A DNA stretch of 64,000 nt from Cerrena zonata (Eukaryota > Basidiomycota > Agaricomycetes > Polyporales > Cerrenaceae), in NCBI GenBank assembly GCA_038087015.1, contig JASBNA010000007.1, forward strand, positions 124,001 to 188,000, written 5' to 3'. A model generated the notes under the pieces. The model worked only from the letters and a program-made list of their open reading frames with translations, was not told the origin of the DNA and did no database searches. Positions 46,701-57,827 of the stretch are shown one piece after another; the first letter of the stretch is position 1; every line of letters begins with the position of its first letter. A program made the translations under genes and the position numbers.

Positions 46701-49700
46701 TTGAGAATCTCATTTCGGATCTCTTGACGGTACTCTTCTGGCCTGAGTGGCCTGCCGCTGCGTTGTTACTGACGATTGCGTGCAAGTTCATGGTAAATTA
46801 CATTATTTCTTCTGCTATTTACCTCAATGTATGCTAAGTCGAATCATTAGATTGCTTCACTAGACGACGTTAAGACAGCAGCAAACGACAACAACGCCGC
46901 GAAGACGATGGCCCTCGATCACTTAGGTGTCATCGCCGCCCGACTCCGATCTTGTTCCATCAAATCAGCATCCCAGAAACCCATGTCAAACTCAATCCGC
47001 CTCCAACCCCTCGACGAAATATTCACCGGGCTAAACCTCACAAACCTAGATAAACTCGTATCCACTCATCAAGAAATCTGTGCATTCTTGACGAGACGGT
47101 CATCGGAGGACCAAGCTTGTGCGAGCGCGAGGGAGTTGAGCGCTGTTGTTTGGGGTCAGGAACTTGCGTTTGTGTTCAAGCAGTGTGGTGAACAGTTGGA
47201 AGATGCGGATGGTGATCGGCCGCTTGCTAGGAGTGATTATGATCAGTTGCAGGCGTTTGGACAGAAGGTTAAGCAGACGTTGAGGGGATTGTGGAAGGAC
47301 TCGACTCCTGATGTTTTCGACGTTGGGTGAGTAATTAGCAAAACAATTTCAACCCACAAAACTCATTTTATGTAGATCTGAGGTCGAGTTGGCGAAGCTT
47401 GATCGTCTTTCGGAGGAAGTGGGCATGACGCAGAGCCTAAAGGGTTGTTTCAACCCCGTACTCAACGTTGTGCTGTCTGCGCTTGATGCGATCCCAGTAT
47501 TCATGCGGACGAAAGCTCTCAAGGCTCTAGGACAGATCGTGATGAGCGATCCCAGCATTCTCTCGACGGTGACTACATCTGATTATCTTGTACTGAATGT
47601 ATGCTGACATCTTCCTACAGCATAATGTACGACAAGCGATCGAAAGTCACCTACTTGACAATTCTTCTGCAGTTCGAGATGCAGCAGTAGAGTTGATCGG
47701 CAAATACATGATCGACTCTCCAGAAGTGGCTGGCGATTACTATCCCAAGATCGCAGATCGTATTGCCGTGAGTATCACACTAAGATCACTTTCCTCCAAA
47801 TCGATACTAACTTCACGGTGATTAGGACACTGGACTTGGAGTGCGCAAACGTGTCATCAAGCTTCTCAAGTCATTCTACGCCGTCACCGAAGATCGGGAT
47901 CGTCAAACTGACATCTGTACTCGCCTCGTCTTGCGAATGTTAGATGAAGACGATACCGTCAAGGATTTCGCTGTGAAGACCGTCGAGGAGCTATGGTTCC
48001 GCGATGGTGAATCAATAGCCACTTCACAAAGAACCAGGACACAATCTGGTCCTCAACGTACATCAGAGAAGTCTGACCTACTCGCGAAAGTCACGGTGAT
48101 CATGGGTGTCGCATCCAACTTCAAGGATCGTCAGTCACCCGTCGAGGATCTTTTACATCAGATCATGGATGGGAAAGACGCGAACGAGATGTCTACTCTT
48201 CATAGTCGGTATGTGGAGATATGTCAAACACTTATCGACGGCCTCGTGGATGCATCGGACCTCCCTGGATTCGTGAGTTATTTTTTCCGTCGTTTACCCA
48301 GTTGGATCCGTGCTAACCTTGAAACATAGACCGTTCATAATTGTGTTCGGACGATCCACATATTCGTATCCGCTTACCCAGCGGTGTTGAGCACAACTAA
48401 TGCGTTGACACTGTTGCCGTATATGAAGAATGCGACTAGCGTACGTGACATTTTTTTTCATGAACATTCTTGCTTACATATAATGTCTATAGACCGAGGA
48501 GCAGGCGATAACTGACTGTTTGCTGCGTATATTCCGAGCCTCTATACCTCATCTTCCCAAGACGGCGACGAAGTTCGGTCAAGAATTACAGCTTGCGTTG
48601 CAACCCATGGTACTCAAACCACCTAATCATGCTGGCATCCTCGTAAGACTCCCCTCTCTCGTTTCTCCTTATTATTTTCTCATATCTCGGCATTTTCTTT
48701 AGGGTTTACAAGAGATAGTTGCCTGTATGTGCTCGGTCGTCCAACACTTGACTCATGATTACGGCCGCCTTACTGCCCTTCTCAAGTCATGCAATGGTTT
48801 GTACTTCCTCCTTTCGGAGCTTCCAGAGTTGTGCTGACATATCTCTAGCCCGATTACAACAGGCTCTTACGCAACCAGTCACTCAAAAGCTGACTGTCGC
48901 TCAGATCAGGACACTCTCGATACTCATCTTCATTGCGGCATTACTTTGCGAGCACTGCAACTTCAATACCTTGCGAAATGGACCTCATGGAGCCGATATT
49001 GACTCGGTTTCTAAAGGCTCGATCGTTGAGCATGTTTATGGCATACACTTGAAGCTTTACGAGAAGTATCAAGACAAGAGCATGCGGAGCAGAGTACTGC
49101 AATGCATGGGTATGTCAAATCAACATCAGAAACGACTTTTACGCTGACCACCGTTACTGTAGGATTCCTCTTCCGCGCTCAGCCGACATTACTTACTGCA
49201 GATCCATCAACGATCATTATGGACGCCATTCTTTCCTCTAACGATGATGACGCGCGGGCGCGCCTCCTTCGAATTATCCAAGAGTTCTTGTCAGCTGAGG
49301 CAGAGAAGCACGCTCTGAAGGAGAGAGAAAAGTCAAAGGGCAAGGGCAATGTTGGCAGTGTCAACATGGAGGAACTCATCGGCAACACTGATGGGTTTGC
49401 AGAGTCAGGGTATGTGTATCTTGCATCTTTTTCCGCGCGTCACACTAAATGTTTGGACGCATCAGAATATCATCGGTCATTGTACAACGCTACATTGACC
49501 ACATTTTGGCTGCCGCCACCTCCGCTAACCCTCATATTCAATCACCAGCTGTAGATGTTATTTCCTACACGGTGAAACAGGGCCTTGCTCATCCTCTCCA
49601 GGTTTGTACTTTCTTAATCACGTCATAGTTTTCATTTTAACATGAATGTTATAGCTCTTCCCAGTAATTGTCGCCTTAGAAACGAGCCCCCATCCCTCAC

Positions 49701-50682
49701 TGAGTGGCCGTGCCATCGCTCTACATACACTTCTCCATAGCAAACACACTTCCCTCCTGAACTCGCGTTTTGTAGTCAGTGCTCGGGCTTCCTTCGACTA
49801 CCAGAAAGTCTTGGAACCTCCGATCAGAGGTTACCGAATGATGCCCGCTCCTACAGCCGTCATGCAACAATGGTATTCTCTAGTGCGAGAGAAGCGTACA
49901 CAGCGACAGGATTTCCTCAAGGCATTGGTCAAAGTATTTGACGTCGAAATGTCTGCATCATCTCAGGTGAGTGTTTTCATTTCTACGTAATGAAAAAGTA
50001 ATCTAAATTAGTAACATTAGGACGACGTGGACTTTGCTCGTTATATGGCTGAGAACTTCGCGTGCTTCGAGTATAAAACTCAGGAAGAAGTTCTTACTGT
50101 CATCAAGTACCTTACGGGTATCCTTTCGACGACGGGAATGCAACTCATCGAGATGTTCTCTCCACAGCATCTGTTGGCTCAGTTGCATGACGGCAACCCA
50201 CCTATGACTTTGACTCAAGAGGCTCCTCCCGAAGTCCCTGCGCCAGTTGAATCGAAACCTGACCTGATCTCGAACTTAGCTTACTCGCGAAGCTCTGTTA
50301 TTGTTGCTATCCTTATGGTACTGAAAGCATTCTTGAAAACGCTTTACTCGATATCTGAAGAGTGAGTATCCTCTATTCTTGGCAAGACTCCATACCGATA
50401 CTAATATTTTAATCATAGCAAATGTTCCAAATTTGTCCTCGGAAAGAGGAGTACAATCGGAGACAAGCCTGCTTCACGGCGACACGAGAAGCCCATATCC
50501 TGGGAACGTATACCCTTCGCCGTCACTGAAGTCCAAACGACACAAGACGTTGAGGTGCAAAAGCAAACCGTAAGTTCACGCAGTTCCTTGTTTCACAATC
50601 CCCCAACGCTAACAATCCTTCTCAGTTCCTCACTATTTGGAGTGAAGATGGACTTTCAGCTGAGCCTATGGACGACGATTGA
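43763..50682 (+). CDS. SCC2: Cohesin loader Scc2 (Mis4/NIPBL)
   Basis: The gene has about 19 exons and 18 introns, with just under 2,000 residues. The first roughly 700 residues are disordered (Gln/Pro/Ser-rich, then Ser/Arg-rich). An early FFDSFLAEQ segment lies in the part where relatives bind Mau2/Scc4. From about 45,800 on come HEAT repeats, including [68 protein letters not shown] and [19 protein letters not shown]. Scc2 with Scc4 loads cohesin onto chromatin and stimulates its ATPase. The start ATG at 43,763 is joined by a phase-1 intron (43,920-43,976) to the next exon. The stop TGA at 50,680-50,682 ends an acidic tail ([10 protein letters not shown]). It faces the CRAL-TRIO gene tail to tail (242 bp apart). 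Confidence 0.92.
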
Positions 50683-50924
50683 TCAAAAAAACCCTGCTTT
50701 CGATTCTCATGCTTTCTTGTTACCCCTCGCTATGTTACATATGAGACGTCTGACTGCATATCATTATTATTCCCTTTGTTCGTCGACTTTCTCGGTAGGT
50801 TTCCCGTGCTTTGCTCTTATTCGGACTGTATGATTACTGCTATGTATACGCGAAATTCTAATGTACTACTCTACATGTCTACAAATCCAATAGCACAATT
50901 GTCCCAACTCATCTTGTTGATCCG

Positions 50925-52194
50925 TTACGACACGGAAGGTGTAGAAGGTGCTTCTACTTCCTTTACTGCACCGTTTGCCTTCTGGGATTGCGGCCGTGTC
51001 ACCTTCCCGTTCTCTAGTAAAACAGGACCTTTGGGCATCTCTCCGATGAGCTTCTTCGCATCTTCATCTAATGCAGGTTCATCCTCGAACTTCCACTCTA
51101 GTTCCCCGCCATAGGTCTTGGGCAAGTTAGCTGGGTCTATGAGCGTACGAAGTGTTGGTCCGGGGTCCTTTCCGAGAACATGAACCTTTCTACGAGTCCC
51201 CTCATCGAACCACCCCTTCAAATATATCAGCGGTCGTGTTCTTCCATCTTTCTACCGAAACAAGTCGGACATACCTTAATCCATCCCCAGATAGTGGGGA
51301 AGAAAGACGGACTATTGACCACCGCAATAGTGTTCAACGTCTCCGGATAATTCGCCGTCGCCAACGTACTCGCCTCTGCCAAATGCGACCTCAAGTTCCA
51401 CATAGCTGTCAAGCTCACTTGTTCGAGATCAATGATGGTAGTGACACATGAGATAGGTGTAGGCTCTGTTGGGTGTGGGAGTGCGGTGCATAGTTGGAAG
51501 ACGAAACGAGTCATGAATTCGTATAAGGATACTCTGGCCCATAACATCTAACCGTTAGAAGGGTTGAGATCGCACACGCAGAGTAGATAGAGATACTGAC
51601 ATTCGTTGGTATCGACGTTCTGGGGGTATTGTGCCGAGTTCCTTCTGGAGGGCACCTTGGAGAGATGCGAGACGGTAAACATAAACAGGTAGACCGTTCT
51701 AAGGAAATATCTCCGAGTTAACACACCACAAACACAGAAGTCCGATTATTAATCACCTTGTCGCGTCGGCCAGTCCATCTGGGATAGAACCTCTTCGATG
51801 ATTCAAATTCATCTGGTGGGAAGGTAGCGTACAATTCATTGACATCATGTTTCGTACGCCATGCCTCAGCATCTGAAAACTGTTTCTGTGCTTTCAATGG
51901 ATCAAAACGTCTAGCACGTAAGAATCGTCTAAAAGAACAAGTTGTCAGTATCAGGAACGCTACGAAGCCATCAGTACTTCTAGTGTAGATCGAAGCTACA
52001 TACAATAGTGTCGGGTCGTCATGCGATGCAAGTTGGCTGACGCTCTCCGAAGTGAATAGTTTACTATTCGTTAGGTTCTCCTTGAATGTTGCGAACGCTT
52101 TCTGTTGTTCCTCCGTGAGATGTCCAAGATGTCCGGCGAGAACATCGACATGAATGTCTTTGGTAGGAGCTGGCGATTGACTCAAAAAACTCAT
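50925..52194 (-). CDS. Sec14-like CRAL-TRIO lipid-transfer protein
   Basis: Five exons (52,194-52,004; 51,928-51,757; 51,698-51,597; 51,547-51,275; 51,215-50,925) give 342 residues. The N-terminal helical CRAL-TRIO-N part contains LLRFLRARRFDPLKAQ. The lipid-binding domain includes NGLPVYVYRLASL, TTIIDLEQVSL, ANYPETLNTIAVVNSPSFF and IDPANLPKTYGGELEW, the Sec14 signature. The protein should be a soluble phosphatidylinositol or phosphatidylcholine transfer protein. The exon 3 donor is GTATCT rather than the nearby GTCAGT, because only this keeps frame. A short Ser/Pro tail ends the protein. It is transcribed in the same direction as the next gene upstream, 311 bp away. Confidence 0.9.
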
Positions 52195-52505
52195 CTCAGA
52201 GCCAGGGTGTGAAGTTAAGAAATAAGTGTAGTGTAAGTTGTCAAGCTACCTCACAAACCAAGAGTACGCAACTGAATCGATATGATGGACTGAGCACAAA
52301 CGTGTGGTACCCCGGGCCCGATGACATGACGCACCGGGGAAAGTGTCCCGATCGATCACGGATTTAGGCTTATACATTCGCCGTTTGTCAGGAAACAAAT
52401 GTAGCATTGGACTCAGGTATGTACCAGAGGAAGACATGACTCAGTCTATGGATTGTTAAACACATTGAAAAGACATATCTCCTCCACAACGATGTATATT
52501 GGAAA
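52195..52505. other. Intergenic space
   Basis: 311 bp between the stop of the RPAP3-like gene and the start of the CRAL-TRIO gene, both minus strand. It should contain the terminator of one and the promoter of the other. No distinct element was recognised. Confidence 0.4.
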
Positions 52506-53991
52506 TTAACTCGACCCTAAACCCCATGCTTCTCTTGCACGAGTATCACTTTCATCCTTGGGCAATCGATCCCAAATATCTCGAATCATCGTTCGCTCAT
52601 CTGTTCCAAGGAATAGTATGATTGTCGACCAACGGGGAACACGAGGCAGGTTAGTCATGTATTCTTTAACCGTTTTCACATCCTCTATTGAGTTCGAATT
52701 TTGCAAAACGGCCTGGAACGTCTGGAGGATGGAGATAAGAGTCGATGCCTCCAGAGAGGATTTAAAGATCGCAGGTAGGGAAGCTGGTGCAATTTGCTAT
52801 AGAGAAAACATTTGAAATCGTAATCGTATTAATAAAAACTGAAAGGGTATAATGAAAAACTCATCTGACCTGGATGAAAGCCCATCGTTGTTCAGGCTGC
52901 TTGAATGTTTCCCAGATCCTCATGAACGTAAACAGACTCGTTGGGGAAGATGCCGCAGATGTCGAATTGGAAGCCTTGTCGTTATTCTTACTGCCAAAGA
53001 TGGTGTGGTTCCCATTAGGACGGAAGATCCCTCCAGAGACTTTCGGTAGCGGAGCCGTTGGTGGGCTTTTTGCACGGGGAGGAGGCCCAGAGGTTGTTGT
53101 TGGTCTAGGCTCGCTGGGAGCTTGTGGTGGAGTAGGAGGCGTGGCGGTTTTCGGCGTTGCTACTGCTGGAGATGAAATTAGACGAGATGAGACAGGCTTC
53201 AAAAGGTCATCTATGATAGGTGACGATTGAGGAGCCGGGCTAATCTCTGGTTTTGGAGATGAGGGCCCAGCTTCAGGCTCTACAATGGTAATGGGCACTC
53301 GTCGCCTTAGTGGATGAGGAGGTGGATTAGGAGCAGCAGCTTGTGACAATTGTGTTCGACGAGCGGATTTCTATAAGAGAAAAGAAGCTCAGCAAACATG
53401 CAGAGTGAAAGATGCAATACACACCTGTTTTCCCTCGACAACCTTTCTCTTTTTAAGATCCTCTGTCTTTGCTATCTCCTTCTTTACATCCTGGTTCGAA
53501 GGTTCAAGTACACCCGCGCGTTTCAAATCTACGCCACTGCTCGATTCTAAACCTCAAAGGCTAGAAATAATTCAATGCCACATACCAGTAAGAGCATCAT
53601 CAAACTTCTCCAAAGCTACTCGAGCTTGTGCCCTCCTAAACCAAGCCTTCACATTTTTCGAATCAAGCTCGATTACTCTTGAGCAATCTCGCTCGGCATC
53701 TTCGTTTCTATAAATATAGAGTATTCAAGATGGGACTTCAATCGTATATATATTCAGTGGGATTTACATACTTGCCTAGTTTCAGATATGCAGCAGCACG
53801 ATTGAGAGGGTACGTCGGATTTCGTGAGTCCGCCACTACTGCAGCGGAATAATGGCCCACGGCAGTAGCAAAGTCACCAGATTTAAACGACGCATTCCCC
53901 TATAGCATTAAATTTCAGACATAAAGACATTTATACACTCATCAATTCAGTTTACCTTGTCTTTTGCAATCTGAGCAGCCTCTGAGGACAT
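52506..53991 (-). CDS. TPR and RPAP3_C domain protein (RPAP3/Spag1-like)
   Basis: Six exons (53,991-53,956; 53,899-53,772; 53,707-53,586; 53,528-53,425; 53,370-52,870; 52,796-52,506) give 393 residues. Residues about 1-120 form three TPR helical pairs (for example GDFATAVGHYSAAV, NRAAAYLKLG and AWFRRAQARVALEKFDDAL), a typical Hsp90/Hsp70 tail-binding module. Residues 130-265 are Pro/Ser-rich. Residues about 275-385 match the RPAP3_C domain (FMRIWETFKQPEQRW, LPAIFKSSLEAS and LPRVPRWSTIILFL). In relatives such a layout is part of the R2TP co-chaperone system that assembles RNA polymerases and snoRNPs. It is longer than yeast Tah1, which lacks the C-terminal domain. Confidence 0.88.
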
Positions 53992-54251
53992 GTTGTGGAA
54001 GTGGTTAAGACGAAAGTGTCAGACGCCCATACTCATGCATCATACATCCATAATCAATTTTAACGATATTGCGATATTGATGACGTCTCTTAGATGGGTT
54101 GACATTCAATTCCAGTAAAAGTACATCGTTATTCAGAGATCAAGCTTTCGAGCTCAAGAGTCGTATTTTGTTCCGAATATGCCACCATTCCGTATTTTTT
54201 GATGTCCTTTTTACTCTCGGAGAGCGCGTTAAATTATTGAACGTTGAACCC

Positions 54252-55082
54252 TCACGAAGTAGGATCGGGTCCAACCAACATGAACGTCCCACCAATAGGG
54301 TTTCCTAACCCAACCTCACTCGCAAACTGGCTGATATTGAAATTAGCAATTGAGGTGGTCGCTGTCACCGCAGTCTGTTGGTCGAAGCCTTGTGGTTGGT
54401 TGAACAAGAGGAACACATATCTACATAGTAAAATATGAATATCCAGCTACTAAGCCAATGATCCAGAACTCAGTACTCGCCGATGAGGGTCCGAACCAGC
54501 AGGTGGAGTAGGTTGCAAAAAGTTCGAAATCGCAGCCGTAGTGTTCGACAACTTCTCTGTCCGAGTGCGAGATCCATCAGGACGGAAGTCTCCTCCCAAG
54601 AAATGCCTGATTTGCGCGGAGGTAGGAGTCTGGGGAGTAGGTGCGTCGAGGTCTACCATTGCCACAACGAAACTACGGGCGGGGGAGAGGAAACTGTCGC
54701 GGACGGAGAATAGTGGGGGCCCAACGGTCGCTTTGGGGTGTCATGTAAGTATGAGTGTACTTTCCATTGTAGATATGCATAAAGGTTTAGGGCTCTTACC
54801 ATTCCGTGGAAGTTGGATACCTGCATGCAGATTTACAGCAGGACCGGAAGTTTGAGGGAACGTGACCTCGAACAAAACACTAGGGTTGAAAGTAAGACTG
54901 GCATCTGTTGGAATCTAGTACAGAAGTGAGAATATAAGTCGGCGATCATCAATAGGGGCACTTGAAAGTCTATTCACGTTTGCCGTGTTAAATGCCCTCC
55001 TGACAGCTGCTAAGCTGACATCTTGACTGAGAGCAAGTCCAACGAAAGATGAAATGACTGCGCTAAGTGAAAGGACTTTCAT
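54252..55082 (-). CDS. Secreted PEBP-family protein
   Basis: Four exons (55,082-54,978; 54,914-54,800; 54,730-54,481; 54,420-54,252) give 212 residues. A signal peptide fills residues 1-19 (VLSLSAVISSFVGLALS). The phosphatidylethanolamine-binding fold shows VVAMVDLDAPTPQTP and, after a linker, DPHRYVFLLFNQP, the two conserved ligand-pocket segments. Such proteins are related to carboxypeptidase Y inhibitor Tfs1. Secreted basidiomycete members have unknown ligands. Intron 3 uses a GC donor (GCGAGT), which is required to join H-R to YVFLLF. The gene is divergent from the methyltransferase gene. Confidence 0.87.
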
Positions 55083-55857
55083 GATGATACTGAGTGTTCT
55101 GCCTCTGAGGTCCCGTCGCCCAGTGAATCCTGTTAATATATACAAATCCCCTTGGGATAAGTAAGCTTAACCATGACTATTGGAACGCTCTGGATTAGCC
55201 CCTTCGTGTGATGGTCGAACGCAGATTTGTGAGACTCCCGCCCGTAAAATTAGAGCAAAACAACATCTGCGGGAGCTGTCAATGGAAAAAAGGCTCCACT
55301 TTACGGGACAAATGATGCGTTCTCGAGGAGAAAGTGTGATACCAACTCGGAAAATACCCATGTATAGCGCATCCCTACTCAATAGTCTGTGTAGAAGCGA
55401 GAGGAACGTACGTGGCACAGGTGAGAATGTGCGAACAAGTCAATGTTCCTTGGGAGCGTACCCCAATGTCTTGCCGTCGTTTCACATGGATGTGAAACCC
55501 GTCGGTGTGTCTGACTGAGAGCCTGAGATCGAGTGGGCCAGACGGGATGAAATGCTTATAGGAGCTCCCCGGAGATGTGAGAGTATACACCTTCGGTATG
55601 ATTATAGATACATGACCCAGGCACTGTGTAGAGGCTTGAATGTGGTTATGTTCAAACCAGGTTTCTCAGTAATTTCGGAAGATTGAAGTGGTGATGATCT
55701 TATCTTATCTACAAAGTATTGACAACTTCATATTCAAATTCGATCATTTCACCTCTTAGTACCTTCTCTCGTTGCTACCTTCAACAGAGTCACGGTAAGC
55801 TTCTAGATTTGTTTATGTACGACAAACATAAATCAAATAATAAAACTCTAGCATGAA
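55083..55857. promoter_or_regulatory. Divergent promoter region with probable 5' UTR intron
   Basis: 775 bp between the PEBP and METTL25-type genes. A likely 5' UTR intron of the plus-strand gene runs 55,795-55,851 (donor GTAAGC, acceptor CTCTAG), ending six bases before its ATG. Short open frames in this stretch have no family resemblance. Confidence 0.5.
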
Positions 55858-57611
55858 ATGCCAGCGGAATGCATAGATAAAATCGCATCTTTCCTACGTC
55901 GTTCAGACGTCGAGCTTTACTTTCAGATACATCCCAACCAAGTTGCCTTGCCCTCTTTCAACCCGCCATCTGAATGGGAGTACTGGTGGAATTGGGCAGG
56001 TCAACCACTCGACGAATCTTCATCATCAAATTCTTGGTGTACAACGAAATGGCAACTACTCTGGCTCTACTACAAACGTGAATCTCCACCCAATTGGATA
56101 CCTTTTCCTCACGAAGGGATTTTCGAAGACATCCCTGTCGAACTTCGCAATCTGATTGATCAAGCACGTTCGTTGACAATACCTAGAGGTGAAACTCAAA
56201 CCCTCAGAACCCTGACGTGTCTGAGACAGCACTCAGCATAGATTCTATTCTTGATGATTCCCTCGCTATTCCTGCTCGATATAGAACGTCCGGCATGTCG
56301 CCCAAAAAGGCACATGAAGTACTCCGGATGACAGGGTTCATTGCCAACCTAATTGAAACGAGTGAACTTAAACCTCGACATGTAGTTGACATAGGTGCGG
56401 GACAAGTCAGTACTTTATACTATTATTATTTGATAGAGTTTTAAACCTTCTTTTAGGCCTATTTATCCCGCAACTTACGTGATGAATTGGGCTTTCATGT
56501 CCTAGCACTTGACTTTAGTGAAGTTCAAACTCACGGTGCCGCCAGACGAGAAGAGTCGAACAAACGCTCGACAAAACAACTAAAGCAAGCCAACGATGTT
56601 CAAATTGATGGACAAATCCCTCTAGCTACGGATCTCAACTTGGGAACACTCAATTACGAAACAATTACCATTGACGCAGATTCTCTAGTCTCCGTAACCA
56701 ATCGCTGGATGACAAATGAAAAAACCTTGTCATCAACGACTCCCAACGAGGGTCCTACGCCAATTCTCTGGGTCGCTCTTCATGCCTGCGGTTCTCTGAC
56801 CTTAGATATCCTGCGAGCATTTGCGGGGCGTCTTCAGCAAAAAGACCGAAGCTTAAACTGGATCCCAGTCGGTGCCGTGATAGTAGGATGCTGTTACAAC
56901 ATGCTGCGGCCGGAAGGTGAGAGCGTCTCTTGCCAAGTAAGAGTCCGAATGCAGCATTCAGCGCCATCCATTCTTCGCAGATAGGGTTCTGACGAGGAAG
57001 GATGTGACGCTCACGCCTAACCATTTGCAGTTGGCTGCTCAGACACCCGACCAGTGGGCAACGTCGCCAGCGAAGTTTGAAGAGACCCGGCTGGCCATGA
57101 GGAAAGTGGTATGGAGGGCCTTGTTGGAAAGAGTCTTAGCCGGGTCTATTGTTCCCCAATTGTCTCTAAATTGTTCGGAAACGGACGGGCCTTGTTCTGT
57201 ATCCCGACCTGAAGTCAAGAGACTGGGTCGGTTGAACGACGGAGCATATACGAACTGGGAGCAGTTTGTATCACGGGCAGAGGAGAAGATGGGTGTTAGT
57301 TTGCTTGGAGAAGAGACGAGTAGTGCCGGAACAAAAGGGAGCGCTTTAGAGAGTCGACTGGAAGTCTTCCATGTCTTGCGCTGTATTCTGGGCCCAATCG
57401 TTGAGTCATTTATACTTCTCGATCGCCAACACTGGTTACGTGAAAAGTTGAAGGTAAGTTTTTGAGTCCAATGGCAGGGATGTCGAGGTGATGATTGTGA
57501 CTTGCATAGGGCTCTGAAAGGGAAACAAATGTACGGTTGGTGAATTTGTTTGAACAAGAAGCAGGGAGTGGACGTAATGTTGGAATTGTAGCTAGTGTTG
57601 TTGTAGAATAG
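55858..57611 (+). CDS. METTL25-type methyltransferase, apparent frameshift
   Basis: Exons 55,858-56,405, 56,457-56,916, 56,981-57,453 and 57,510-57,611. The N-terminal region has W-rich segments (EWEYWWNWAGQPL). SPKKAHEVLRM and VVDIGAGQAYLSRNL form the SAM-binding motif I. ALHACGSL and VGCCYNML follow, as in METTL25/RRNAD1 proteins (Methyltransf_32 family). Human METTL25B has been linked to ribosomal protein or rRNA methylation, but the substrate here is not known. Around 56,195-56,215 the frame changes by one base between IPRGETQTLRT and PDVSETALSID. No intron with usable signals fits, so this is a frameshift or a sequence error. The start ATG at 55,858 follows a 5' UTR intron. Confidence 0.82.
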
Positions 57612-57827
57612 ATGGGAATGATATGTTGTTAAGAAAGCGGACGGGAAGCAGTGCATCCAGATATGGCAGTGAGGGGGAACTTGCGAGCACCTGCTGCCAG
57701 TGGCGCCTCAACTCTCCTCTCGACGTCGACCACCATCCCCTGCTCGTCGTCTTTGCTGACGACGAACCCTTGTGCATATCCTCGGATCCTAGCCTACCTC
57801 CTTCGCTCTTAATTACTGACGTTCATT

